Origin: Glaesserella parasuis
Lineage (GTDB): Bacteria > Pseudomonadota > Gammaproteobacteria > Enterobacterales > Pasteurellaceae
DNA length: 43,338 nucleotides
Assembly (NCBI RefSeq): GCF_002015085.1
Contig: NZ_MUXW01000011.1
Coordinates: 12,546 to 55,883 of the forward strand
Reading direction: 5' to 3'
Position numbers and translations under genes: made by a program
Shown: piece after piece, positions 8,422 through 15,569 of the stretch
Layout of the letters: the number at the start of each line of letters is the position of its first letter
Numbering within the stretch: the first letter of the stretch is position 1
The notes under the pieces: generated by a model
The model's database searches: none
What the model was told of the DNA's origin: nothing
Seen by the model: the letters and a program-made list of their open reading frames with translations, nothing else

Positions 8422-9273
8422 ATGAAACAATATCTTGATCTCTGCCAACGTATTGTCGAACAAGGGAAGTGGGTTGAAAATGAACGTACGGGTAAGCGTT
8501 GTTTAACCGTGATTAACGCTGATTTAATCTACGACGTGGCAAAGGGGGAATTTCCCCTTGTGACTACACGCAAAAGTTTTTGGAAAGCTGCGATTGCGGA
8601 ATTACTCGGTTATATCCGTGGTTATGATAATGCCGCAGATTTCCGTCAGCTTGGCACAAAATCGTGGGACGCAAATGCCAATGAAAATGCAGCTTGGCTG
8701 GCAAACCCACATCGCAAAGGCGAAGATGATATGGGGCTGGTTTATGGTGCGGTCGGACGAAACTTCCCGAAAGTTGGCGGTGGTAGCGTCGATTTATTGC
8801 GTCAAATTGTCGATGATCTGAAACGTGGCGTAGATAATCGTGGCGAGATTTATACGTTCTATCACCCTGGGGCTTTCCATTTAGGTTGCCTACGTCCGTG
8901 TTTACACAGCCACCATTTTTCACTGTTAGATGGCACGCTTTATTTGAACAGTATCCAACGCTCTGCCGATGTGCCACTTGGTTTAAACTGGAATATGATC
9001 CAATGTTACACTTTTCTTGCGTTAATGGCACAAATTACAGGACACCAAGCAGGACAAGCATTCCATAAAATTGTGAATGCGCATATTTATGAAGATCAGC
9101 TGGAATTAATGCGAGATGTACAACTAAAACGCACGCCATTTAAAGCTCCAACACTCAAAATCAACCCCGATATTAAATCCCTAGAAGATTTAGAAACTTG
9201 GGTAACATTGGCGGATTTTGAAGTTGAGGGCTACGAATATCATCCGAGTATTCAGTATCCGTTTTCTGTGTAG
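8422..9273 (+). CDS. thyA: thymidylate synthase
   Basis: ThyA methylates dUMP to dTMP with methylene-tetrahydrofolate. The 283-residue protein shows the family landmarks: PLVTTRKSFWKAAIAELLGYIRG near the N-terminus (folate and phosphate contacts), a catalytic cysteine in LRPCLHSHHF, LNSIQRSADVPLGLNWNM (dUMP phosphate-binding arginine and serine) and NAHIYEDQLE. The cysteine context RPCLH differs from the more usual PPCH, and the protein is about 20 residues longer than E. coli ThyA, as in Haemophilus. The gene has its own leader and is followed by the tRNA array. Confidence 0.95.
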   Translation: MKQYLDLCQRIVEQGKWVENERTGKRCLTVINADLIYDVAKGEFPLVTTRKSFWKAAIAELLGYIRGYDNAADFRQLGTKSWDANANENAAWLANPHRKGEDDMGLVYGAVGRNFPKVGGGSVDLLRQIVDDLKRGVDNRGEIYTFYHPGAFHLGCLRPCLHSHHFSLLDGTLYLNSIQRSADVPLGLNWNMIQCYTFLALMAQITGHQAGQAFHKIVNAHIYEDQLELMRDVQLKRTPFKAPTLKINPDIKSLEDLETWVTLADFEVEGYEYHPSIQYPFSV

Positions 9274-9370
9274 TTGGAAAAATTTTTGCTATCTTCAGAC
9301 TTTATTATTTCTCTTTATATAAATGATTGGAAGGTAGAATATTTGAAAAAGTGTGCAATAATTTCCTAAA

Positions 9371-9401
9371 AAATCAGCGAACAATAGAAAATCGCTGATT
9401 T
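9371..9401 (+). terminator. hairpin after thyA
   Basis: AAATCAGCGA and TCGCTGATTT (10-bp arms) enclose an 11-base loop, preceded by an A-run and followed by TGTGTTT. It probably ends thyA transcription just before the tRNA promoter. Confidence 0.6.
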
Positions 9402-9405
9402 GTGT

Positions 9406-9433
9406 TTGACAAGCATATAAAAATCTCTAAAAT
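9406..9433 (+). promoter_or_regulatory. promoter of the tRNA array
   Basis: A perfect -35 TTGACA (9406-9411) and TAAAAT (9428-9433) are separated by 16 bases, followed by a GC-rich CGCCGC discriminator, which is typical of stringently controlled stable-RNA promoters. The first tRNA begins 34 bases further on. Confidence 0.8.
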
Positions 9434-9467
9434 ACGCCGCAACGAATATGTTGTGTTAAGCAATGCT

Positions 9468-9543
<76 letters not shown>

Positions 9544-9555
9544 TTTTTTCGTTGT

Positions 9556-9642
9556 GCCCGAGTGGCGGAATCGGTAGACGCAAGGGATTTAAAATCCCTC
9601 GCCTTTCGGGGCGTGCCAGTTCAAGTCTGGCCTCGGGCACCA
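9556..9642 (+). tRNA. tRNA-Leu (TAA), copy 1
   Basis: This is an 87-base class II tRNA with a long variable arm, anticodon loop TTTAAAA (anticodon TAA), T-arm GTTCAAGTC and encoded CCA. Its variable arm has GCCTTTCGGGGC, with a G:T wobble where copy 2 has a Watson-Crick pair. Confidence 0.97.
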
Positions 9643-9660
9643 TTTTTATTCATCATATTT

Positions 9661-9736
<76 letters not shown>

Positions 9737-9748
9737 TTTTTTCGTTGT

Positions 9749-9835
9749 GCCCGAGTGGCGGAATCGGTAGACGCAAGGGATTTAAAATCCCTCGCCTTTC
9801 GAGGCGTGCCAGTTCAAGTCTGGCCTCGGGCACCA
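9749..9835 (+). tRNA. tRNA-Leu (TAA), copy 2
   Basis: It differs from copy 1 by one base in the variable arm (GCCTTTCGAGGC), which turns a G:T wobble into an A:T pair. The unit begins 193 bases after copy 1. Confidence 0.97.
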
Positions 9836-9853
9836 TTTTTATTCATCATATTT

Positions 9854-9929
<76 letters not shown>

Positions 9930-10009
9930 TGATAAAACCTACATCTATCATCCATCTTCTTTTCTAGATAAAAAGTTTTTTCTATTCCATTATTTACTCT
10001 TTTTCCTTT

Positions 10010-10594
10010 CTATTTAGAAAATCTTTGCAATATCTTTAAGATAATATTAAATTCAACTTGATTATAGTTTGGCGTGATTTCTATAAATGCGATATTAGCT
10101 TTGCGACAAGCCTCCCTTTTTATTGCATCTCTTTCCGCTGCATTATGTTGATAATGAGCGTGCCCTTGATATTCGATGACTGCAATGGGATTGCTTTGTT
10201 TATCTGTGATAAGAAAATCGACCCTTTTGTGATTAATTTTTGCATAGGCTTCATCCTGTTCCGCTTTGATAAACTCCCCCATGGCGACTTGAGAAAATAG
10301 AAGAAAATGTGAATCAAGGTTGTGTGATTTTAGGTAATTTAATAAAAGATAGAATAAACGATGTTCACTTTTGTTCATTAATGGGACTTTATGGTAACTG
10401 GACTTAGCAACTATTGCTAAATTGGAACTATGTGTAAAGCCTTTTGGGAATATCGGAGTATCAATAGTAGCTCTCCTAGATAATGTCGTTCTTTTCCGGC
10501 TATTAGATATGGTTATTCCAAAAGCAAAGATGAGTATGGCGCTAGCAATAACGAGTAATAGCCGACTGTGTTCAAATAAATAGGTGAGAGACAT
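10010..10594 (-). CDS. membrane-anchored DUF2726-like protein
   Basis: This protein of about 194 residues has one N-terminal transmembrane helix (LLLVIASAILIFAFGITI) and a soluble C-terminal domain. The domain contains RVDFLITDKQSNPIAVIEYQGHAHYQ, then AAERDAIKREACRKANI and FIEI. The D...E-x-Q arrangement on beta strands resembles the PD-(D/E)XK-like fold of DUF2726 proteins, so a nuclease-like activity is possible but unproven. I prefer the start at 10594, with GGAG seven bases ahead, over the longer frame from 10627. The gene lies between the tRNA array and purC, transcribed away from purC. Confidence 0.7.
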   Translation of the reverse strand: MSLTYLFEHSRLLLVIASAILIFAFGITISNSRKRTTLSRRATIDTPIFPKGFTHSSNLAIVAKSSYHKVPLMNKSEHRLFYLLLNYLKSHNLDSHFLLFSQVAMGEFIKAEQDEAYAKINHKRVDFLITDKQSNPIAVIEYQGHAHYQHNAAERDAIKREACRKANIAFIEITPNYNQVEFNIILKILQRFSK

Positions 10595-10706
10595 TGCGTA
10601 CTCCATTTGTAAATATAAAGTTGTCATAAATTAAAAAAATTTTGTGATTGCTGCAATTGGATTCTTTTAATTTTTCGACAGAGATCGAAAAATTTATTTT
10701 TTCTCA

Positions 10707-10722
10707 TCACAAACGTTTGCGT
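10707..10722. promoter_or_regulatory. PurR operator of purC
   Basis: TCACAAACGTTTGCGT matches the PurR palindrome (ACGCAAACGTTTGCGT) at 14 of 16 positions. It overlaps the expected -35 region of a promoter whose -10 is TATAAT at 10730-10735. A near-identical site lies ahead of purM at 35195-35210. Confidence 0.8.
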
Positions 10723-10729
10723 AAGTCGA

Positions 10730-10735
10730 TATAAT
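10730..10735 (+). promoter_or_regulatory. -10 box of the purC promoter
   Basis: A perfect TATAAT sits 35 bases before the probable purC ATG at 10771. The -35 position falls inside the PurR operator, so binding would block RNA polymerase. Confidence 0.65.
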
Positions 10736-10770
10736 TATTCCATTCTTTGTTTAGATATTGGAACTTTGTT

Positions 10771-11627
10771 ATGCAAATCAGCCTAAAAAAATCTATTCTG
10801 GTAAAGTTCGTGATCTCTACGAAATTGATGATAAACGTATGTTAATAATCGCAACCGACCGCTTGTCTGCTTTTGATGTCATCTTAGATGATCCAATCCC
10901 TCGTAAAGGGGAAATCCTGACACAAATTTCTAATTTTTAGTTCAATAAATTAGCCCGTATTATGCCGAACCATTTTACGGGAGATTCTGTTTTTGACGTG
11001 CTACCACGAGCAGAAGCAGAAGCTATTCAACATCGTGCTGTTGTTTGTAAGCGGTTAGTTCCAGTAAAAATTGAATCTATTGTGCGTGGCTATTTGACGG
11101 GTAGTGGTTTAAAAGATTATCAAAAAACAGGGACTATTTGCGGTTTGGCATTGCCCGAAGGTTTGGTTGAAGCAAGCAAGTTACCTGAGCCAATTTTTAC
11201 CCCTTCAAGTAAAGCGGAAGTTGGTGACCACGATATTAATATCAGCTATGCTGAATGCGAGCGTCAGATTGGGGTAGAGCTAGCGGCAAAAGTACGAGAT
11301 GCAGCTATAGCACTTTATAAAGAAGCGGCAGATTATGCTTTAACTAAAGGGATCATTATTTGTGATACTAAATTTGAATTTGGTTTAGATGAAAATGGCG
11401 TATTAACATTGATGGACGAAGTTTTGACCCCTGACTCTAGTCGTTTTTGGTCAGTTGAAACCTATCAAGAAGGAAGTAATCCCCCGTCTTTTGATAAACA
11501 GTTTATTCGTGATTGGTTAGAGCAGAATGGTTGGAACAAACAGGCTCCAGCCCCTAGTGAGCCTGCTGATGTGATTGAAAAAACGGTGGCGAAGTATCAA
11601 GAGGCTTTGGATCTCTTGACTAAATAG
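10771..11627 (+). pseudogene. purC: purC with a frameshift and an internal stop (SAICAR synthase)
   Basis: PurC joins aspartate to CAIR in purine synthesis. The coding matches the long (about 290-residue) PurC type: KIYSGKVRDLYEI, DRLSAFDVILDDPIPRKGEIL, PVKIESIVRGYLTGSG, FEFGLDENG and DEVLTPDSSRFW are all present. Two lesions break it. First, the ATG at 10771, with GGAA seven bases ahead, runs MQISLKK and then leaves the frame at a seven-A run (10784-10790); an eighth A would give MQISLKKIYSGK. The only start that stays in the later frame is a TTG at 10758. Second, codon TAG at 10938-10940 replaces what is normally tryptophan in ISNFWFNKLA. The remainder to 11627 is intact. PurR box and terminator are both in place. 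Confidence 0.9.
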
Positions 11628-11634
11628 GCTGTGT

Positions 11635-11677
11635 AAGCGGTGAAATCATTGCAAAAATTTGCAGTTTTTCACCGCTT
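11635..11677 (+). terminator. terminator after purC built from paired uptake signals
   Basis: AAGCGGTGAAA (11635-11645) pairs with TTTCACCGCTT (11667-11677). The arms contain the AAGCGGT part of the Apl-type uptake signal in opposite orientations, a common terminator design in this family. Confidence 0.65.
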
Positions 11678-11774
11678 GTTATTAAGAACCAAAAATTCCA
11701 ATTCTTAAATAGATCATCGTAAATTTACTTGATCTTTTCTTCTTAAGGCGTATCATTCGCCCTCTTTTTTCACT

Positions 11775-11821
11775 TGGGTTCCCTCACCCCAAACCACCAA
11801 ACTTATATAAAAAGGAACAAT
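11775..11821 (+). promoter_or_regulatory. candidate preQ1-I riboswitch in the yhhQ leader
   Basis: A short hairpin TTGGG-TTCCCTCAC-CCCAA is followed by an A-rich tail that ends ATAAAAAGGAAC. The loop bases TTCC can pair with GGAA of the tail, which is also the ribosome site of the next gene. This H-type pseudoknot with an A-rich third strand is the design of the preQ1-I aptamer, and the gene it precedes transports queuosine precursors. The tail is about 12 bases longer than in the classic B. subtilis aptamer, so the match is not perfect. Confidence 0.5.
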
Positions 11822-12496
11822 ATGAACGTATTTGATTACTTTTCTGACGAGCAGAAGCGTCGCTCGTTGCTATTACTTTCTCTTTTTCACATATTTATCA
11901 TCACAATCAGTAACTATTTAGTACAGATTGCGTTTGAAATTCCAATCCCTTTTACTCAAACATCGATCCCAACAACTTGGGGGACTTTTACCTTTCCCTT
12001 TATCTTTTTAGCAACGGATTTAACGGTTCGTGTATTTGGTGCGTCACTTGCTAGAAAAATTATTTTAGCGGTAATGTTGCCTGCATTAATCGTTAGCTAT
12101 GTGATTTCGGTGATTTTCTTTGAGGGACAATTTCAGGGAATTGCAACATTAGCGGAGTTTAATCTGTTTGTTTTCCGTATTGCGTTAGCAAGCTTTGCAG
12201 GTTATGTAGTCGGTCAATTAATGGATATTTTTGTCTTTAACCGCTTGCGTCAAGGCAAAACGTGGTGGCTTGCCCCTGCAAGTTCAACGATTTTTGGTAG
12301 TCTGATTGATACATTTGTGTTCTTTGCAGTAGCATTCTATAAAAGTAGTGATGAATATATGGCGGAACACTGGTTTACTATTGGAGCAGTTGATTATGCA
12401 TTCAAATTGTTTGTCAGTCTGTTGCTCTTTTTACCGCTCTATGGTCTAGTACTTAATTTTTTAATTAAAAAATTAAATTTAAAACGCTTTAATTAA
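11822..12496 (+). CDS. yhhQ: YhhQ-like queuosine precursor transporter (VUT family)
   Basis: The 224-residue, six-helix membrane protein matches the COG1738/YhhQ family: LFHIFIITISNYLVQ, then TTWGTFTFPFIFLATDLTVRVFG, FNLFVFRIALASF, VFNRLRQGKTWWLAPASSTIFGS and AEHWFTIGAVDYAFKL. YhhQ imports preQ0 or preQ1 for tRNA queuosine synthesis. I chose the ATG at 11822 with AAGGAA just upstream; the 11774 in-frame start would run through the leader hairpin. It is a single gene followed by a strong terminator. Confidence 0.9.
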   Translation: MNVFDYFSDEQKRRSLLLLSLFHIFIITISNYLVQIAFEIPIPFTQTSIPTTWGTFTFPFIFLATDLTVRVFGASLARKIILAVMLPALIVSYVISVIFFEGQFQGIATLAEFNLFVFRIALASFAGYVVGQLMDIFVFNRLRQGKTWWLAPASSTIFGSLIDTFVFFAVAFYKSSDEYMAEHWFTIGAVDYAFKLFVSLLLFLPLYGLVLNFLIKKLNLKRFN

Positions 12497-12502
12497 GTAG
12501 AC

Positions 12503-12530
12503 TTCTTCCCATCCTTTTGGATGGGAAGAA
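12503..12530. terminator. bidirectional terminator between yhhQ and pepD
   Basis: TTCTTCCCATCC and GGATGGGAAGAA form a perfect 12-bp stem with loop TTTT in the convergent spacer. Confidence 0.85.
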
Positions 12531-12539
12531 AATACCTCC

Positions 12540-13994
12540 TTACTTGTTTGGCACCTGCCCCAATATTCTCGTCAATAATTCCCAATAAATTTGTACGGCT
12601 GGGATATGCACTTTCTCATCTGGTGAGTGAGCATTACGGATTGTTGGGCCAATGGAAACCACGTCAATGTTTGGATAGACTTTCTTAATCAAGCCACATT
12701 CTAAGCCTGCGTGAATTACTTTAATTTGAGCTTCATAGCCCAGTATTTCATCATAAATCGCTTTGGTAAGTGGTGTAATGGCGGATGTCGGGTCTGGTTC
12801 CCAACCTGGATAACCGCCAGAGAAAGTGGCTGTTGCACCCACCAGTTCTGCTAATGAAGTTAAACGAGAACGTACATCGGCTTTGCCGTTTTCAATTAAT
12901 GAACGCACTAAAATATTCGCTTTTACCCCTTGTTCATCGCTAGTTAAAATGCCAATGCTCAATGAAGTTTCCACCACATTTTCGACCACATCGCTGTTGC
13001 GAATTACGCCGTTTGGTAGTACGTTGAGGAATTGAATGACTTTCGCACTGCTCTCTTTAGCGAAAATCTGTGACGGTTTGGCAACATTTTCCACAATGAA
13101 ATGTAAATTAGGTTCAGCAAAAGCTAGCTCACGTTGTAAGGCTTGTTCAAACTGACGTAAATAAGTGGTGAGATTGTCTTGATCTTTTGCATTAAATCCA
13201 ATGGAAACGACCGCTTCTCGAGGAATTGCGTTACGCACAGAGCCACCACGGATTGCACCGATTTGAAAATCAAAATGCGCTTTTAACTCAGCCAATGTAC
13301 GAGCCATTAGTTTAATGGCATTAGCTCTTGTTGTATGAATGTCACAGCCTGAATGTCCGCCATTTAAGCCTTTTAGGCTTATCTGTAACGTGGTATCAAA
13401 CGGATTTTGTTCATAGTTCACAGGCAAGGTTAATGTTGCATCTTCGCCACCTGCACAACCAATGTAAATTTCACCGTTATCTTCGGTATCCGTATTAATC
13501 AAAATGTCCGCTTTTAGCCAATTTGGACGTAAGCCTAAAACCCCTTCCATACCAGCCTCTTCTGTCATTGTGAGCAAGGCTTCAATTTCAGGGTGAATAA
13601 GATCATCAGCGTCTAACACCGCCAAACAAGAGGCTAAACCGATCCCATTATCCGCCCCAAGTGTCGTGCCTTTTGCTTTGACCCATTCTCCGTCAATATA
13701 AGGTTGAATAGGATCTTTTTTGAAATCGTGCAATGTTCCTTCATTTGCTTGTGGCACCATATCTAAATGTGCTTGCAATGCCACTGTTTTACGATCTTCC
13801 ATTCCTTTTGTCGCAGGTTTGCGAATTAAAACGTTGCCAGCTTCATCACGTTCTACAAAAAGCTGTTTTTGCTTTGCCCAGTTCACAATAAACTGAGCGA
13901 TTTCTTCTTCGTGGTAAGACGGGTGTGGAATGGCACAGATTTGATCAAACCATTTCCATAATAAGTGAGGTTTAAGTGTTTGAATTTCTGACAT
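12540..13994 (-). CDS. pepD: aminoacyl-histidine dipeptidase (peptidase D)
   Basis: PepD is a cytosolic M20 metallopeptidase that splits Xaa-His and other dipeptides. The 484 residues fit the family (485 in E. coli). Zinc-site motifs are visible: VALQAHLDMVP, TTLGADNGIGLA, MTEEAGMEG and NTDTEDNGEIYIGCAGG, then IHAGLECGLI and RNAHSPDE near the C-terminus. It is divergent from gpt and convergent with yhhQ, so it is probably its own transcription unit. Confidence 0.95.
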   Translation of the reverse strand: MSEIQTLKPHLLWKWFDQICAIPHPSYHEEEIAQFIVNWAKQKQLFVERDEAGNVLIRKPATKGMEDRKTVALQAHLDMVPQANEGTLHDFKKDPIQPYIDGEWVKAKGTTLGADNGIGLASCLAVLDADDLIHPEIEALLTMTEEAGMEGVLGLRPNWLKADILINTDTEDNGEIYIGCAGGEDATLTLPVNYEQNPFDTTLQISLKGLNGGHSGCDIHTTRANAIKLMARTLAELKAHFDFQIGAIRGGSVRNAIPREAVVSIGFNAKDQDNLTTYLRQFEQALQRELAFAEPNLHFIVENVAKPSQIFAKESSAKVIQFLNVLPNGVIRNSDVVENVVETSLSIGILTSDEQGVKANILVRSLIENGKADVRSRLTSLAELVGATATFSGGYPGWEPDPTSAITPLTKAIYDEILGYEAQIKVIHAGLECGLIKKVYPNIDVVSIGPTIRNAHSPDEKVHIPAVQIYWELLTRILGQVPNK

Positions 13995-14139
13995 ATCGGT
14001 TTCCTATAAAGATGATAGCGGTGAGTTTCCTGTAAAATTTTGCAAAATTCATTCGGATAAATACGTTTATTGTAAAATTTGCCTTGAAATGATAGCACGA
14101 AAGTTGTTTTCGGGTTATCATTTCGCAATTTTTTTATTC

Positions 14140-14163
14140 GGTGGCATCGCCACCGCTTTTTTT
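14140..14163 (+). terminator. terminator-like hairpin in the gpt leader
   Basis: CGGTGGC and GCCACCG make a 7-bp GC-rich stem with a 3-base loop, followed at once by C and six T residues. It ends one base before the ribosome site AGGTGA of gpt, so it lies inside the leader of gpt rather than after a gene. That position suggests attenuation or a promoter downstream of the hairpin. Confidence 0.65.
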
Positions 14164-14173
14164 AGGTGAACTT

Positions 14174-14653
14174 ATGAGTGAGAAATACACAAATGAAAAA
14201 TATGTTGTGACGTGGGATATGTTTCATATGCACGCACGCAAATTAGCTGAACGTCTTTTACCTGCATCACAATGGAAAGGCATTATTGCCGTCAGTCGTG
14301 GTGGTTTATTCCCTGCTGCAGTATTGGCTCGTGAATTAAGTATTCGCCACGTCGAAACGGTGTGTATCGCAAGTTATGACCACGATCATCAAGGTGAATT
14401 AAAAGTATTACACGCTGCACAAGTTGCAAATGGTGGTGAAGGTTTTATCGTTGTTGATGATTTAGTGGATACAGGGAATACCGCTCGTGCTATTCGTGAA
14501 ATGTACCCGAATGCAAAATTTGTCACCGTGTTTGCTAAACCAATGGGCGCAGAGTTAGTAGATGATTATGTGGTTGATATTCCACAAGAAACGTGGATTG
14601 AGCAACCTTGGGATTTAGGTATTACCTTTGTTCCACCACTCGCAAAAAAATAA
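14174..14653 (+). CDS. gpt: xanthine-guanine phosphoribosyltransferase
   Basis: Gpt salvages guanine and xanthine to nucleotides with PRPP. The product has 159 residues (E. coli 152). The PRPP-binding motif FIVVDDLVDTGNTARAI is clear, as are IIAVSRGGLFPAAVLAREL and EQPWDLGITFVPPL. The start at 14174 is set by AGGTGA five bases before; an upstream in-frame start at 14141 would be inside the leader hairpin. The gene is single and closed by a terminator at 14663. Confidence 0.95.
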   Translation: MSEKYTNEKYVVTWDMFHMHARKLAERLLPASQWKGIIAVSRGGLFPAAVLARELSIRHVETVCIASYDHDHQGELKVLHAAQVANGGEGFIVVDDLVDTGNTARAIREMYPNAKFVTVFAKPMGAELVDDYVVDIPQETWIEQPWDLGITFVPPLAKK

Positions 14654-14662
14654 AATTCAGTG

Positions 14663-14692
14663 TTAGGGACGCTTTTGCGTCCTTAATTTTTT
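14663..14692 (+). terminator. rho-independent terminator of gpt
   Basis: TTAGGGACGC-TTTT-GCGTCCTTAA is followed by a T-run. Confidence 0.88.
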
Positions 14693-14718
14693 ACTCTATC
14701 ATTTACATCAATGAATAA

Positions 14719-14854
14719 CGGACACACACAACGTGTTCGCTAAACGAATGAATAATCGTAGGGACACACTGCGTGTGTCCGCTGAATGAATAATGGATAC
14801 ATGCAACGTGTTCGTTAAAAGAATGAACAACGGACACACGCAGTGTGTCCCTAC
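14719..14854. repeat. cluster of GTAGGGACACAC-family palindromes between gpt and gmk
   Basis: Two good units (14758-14783 and 14831-14854) repeat in inverted orientation the element found at 4205-4271. Two decayed units (14719-14741, 14794-14816, both ending ACGTGTTCG) flank or separate them, joined by GAATGAATAA-like spacers. No gene is visible in this spacer. Confidence 0.8.
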
Positions 14855-14890
14855 ATTCAAGACCATTGTGAGAACAACTCTAAATAAATT

Positions 14891-15517
14891 ATGAGCTTAG
14901 GAAATTTATATATCATCTCAGCCCCAAGCGGTGCAGGAAAATCATCATTAATCAATGCGTTACTTGCTGATCTTCCCCGTTCACAAGTACAACTTTCCAT
15001 TTCCCACACCACACGCAATCCACGTCCAGGTGAAGAACACGGCGTACATTATTACTTCACGCAACACGAGGAATTTAAACGCCTGATTGAACAAGGACAT
15101 TTCTTAGAATCGGCGGAAGTTTTTGGTAACTATTACGGCACATCATTGCCGATGATTGAACGTAGCCTTGAACAAGGCATTGATGTATTCCTCGATATTG
15201 ATTGGCAAGGTGCAAGGCAAATTCGTGCAAAAGTGCCAAATGTCAAAACCATTTTCATTCTGCCACCGTCAAAAGTAGAATTAGAAAAACGTTTAATTGG
15301 TCGTGGGCAAGATTCGGCAGAAACCATTGCAAAACGAATGAGTGAAGCGGTTTCTGAAATGAGCCACTACAATGAATTTGATTATGTGATTGTAAATGAT
15401 GATTTCCAAGTAGCATTATCAGAACTCAAAAGTATTTTAATCGCAGAGCGTTTAAAACAAGCGGTGCAGGCAGAACGCTATCAGTTCTTGATAGCATCAC
15501 TATTGTCTGAAGCATAG
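14891..15517 (+). CDS. gmk: guanylate kinase
   Basis: Gmk phosphorylates GMP to GDP. The 208-residue protein has the P-loop ISAPSGAGKSS (residues 9-19), the GMP-binding region SISHTTRNPRPGEEHGVHYYF and the lid region LIGRGQDSAETIAKRM. Length matches the family (207 in E. coli). It stands alone, without rpoZ directly downstream, and converges on radA. Confidence 0.96.
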   Translation: MSLGNLYIISAPSGAGKSSLINALLADLPRSQVQLSISHTTRNPRPGEEHGVHYYFTQHEEFKRLIEQGHFLESAEVFGNYYGTSLPMIERSLEQGIDVFLDIDWQGARQIRAKVPNVKTIFILPPSKVELEKRLIGRGQDSAETIAKRMSEAVSEMSHYNEFDYVIVNDDFQVALSELKSILIAERLKQAVQAERYQFLIASLLSEA

Positions 15518-15530
15518 AATGGGAGAACAT

Positions 15531-15562
15531 ATAGGAGTTTAATTATAGCTCCTATCATTTTC
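15531..15562. terminator. terminator between gmk and radA
   Basis: ATAGGAG and CTCCTAT arms enclose an 11-base loop, followed by CATTTTC; it sits in the convergent spacer. Confidence 0.55.
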
Positions 15563-15569
15563 CTAATGC

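Noticed and set aside
10958..11627. The downstream purC fragment as an independent gene starting at ATG 10962
   Set aside because: There is no ribosome site and the fragment starts inside a conserved PurC segment; the upstream part is homologous too.
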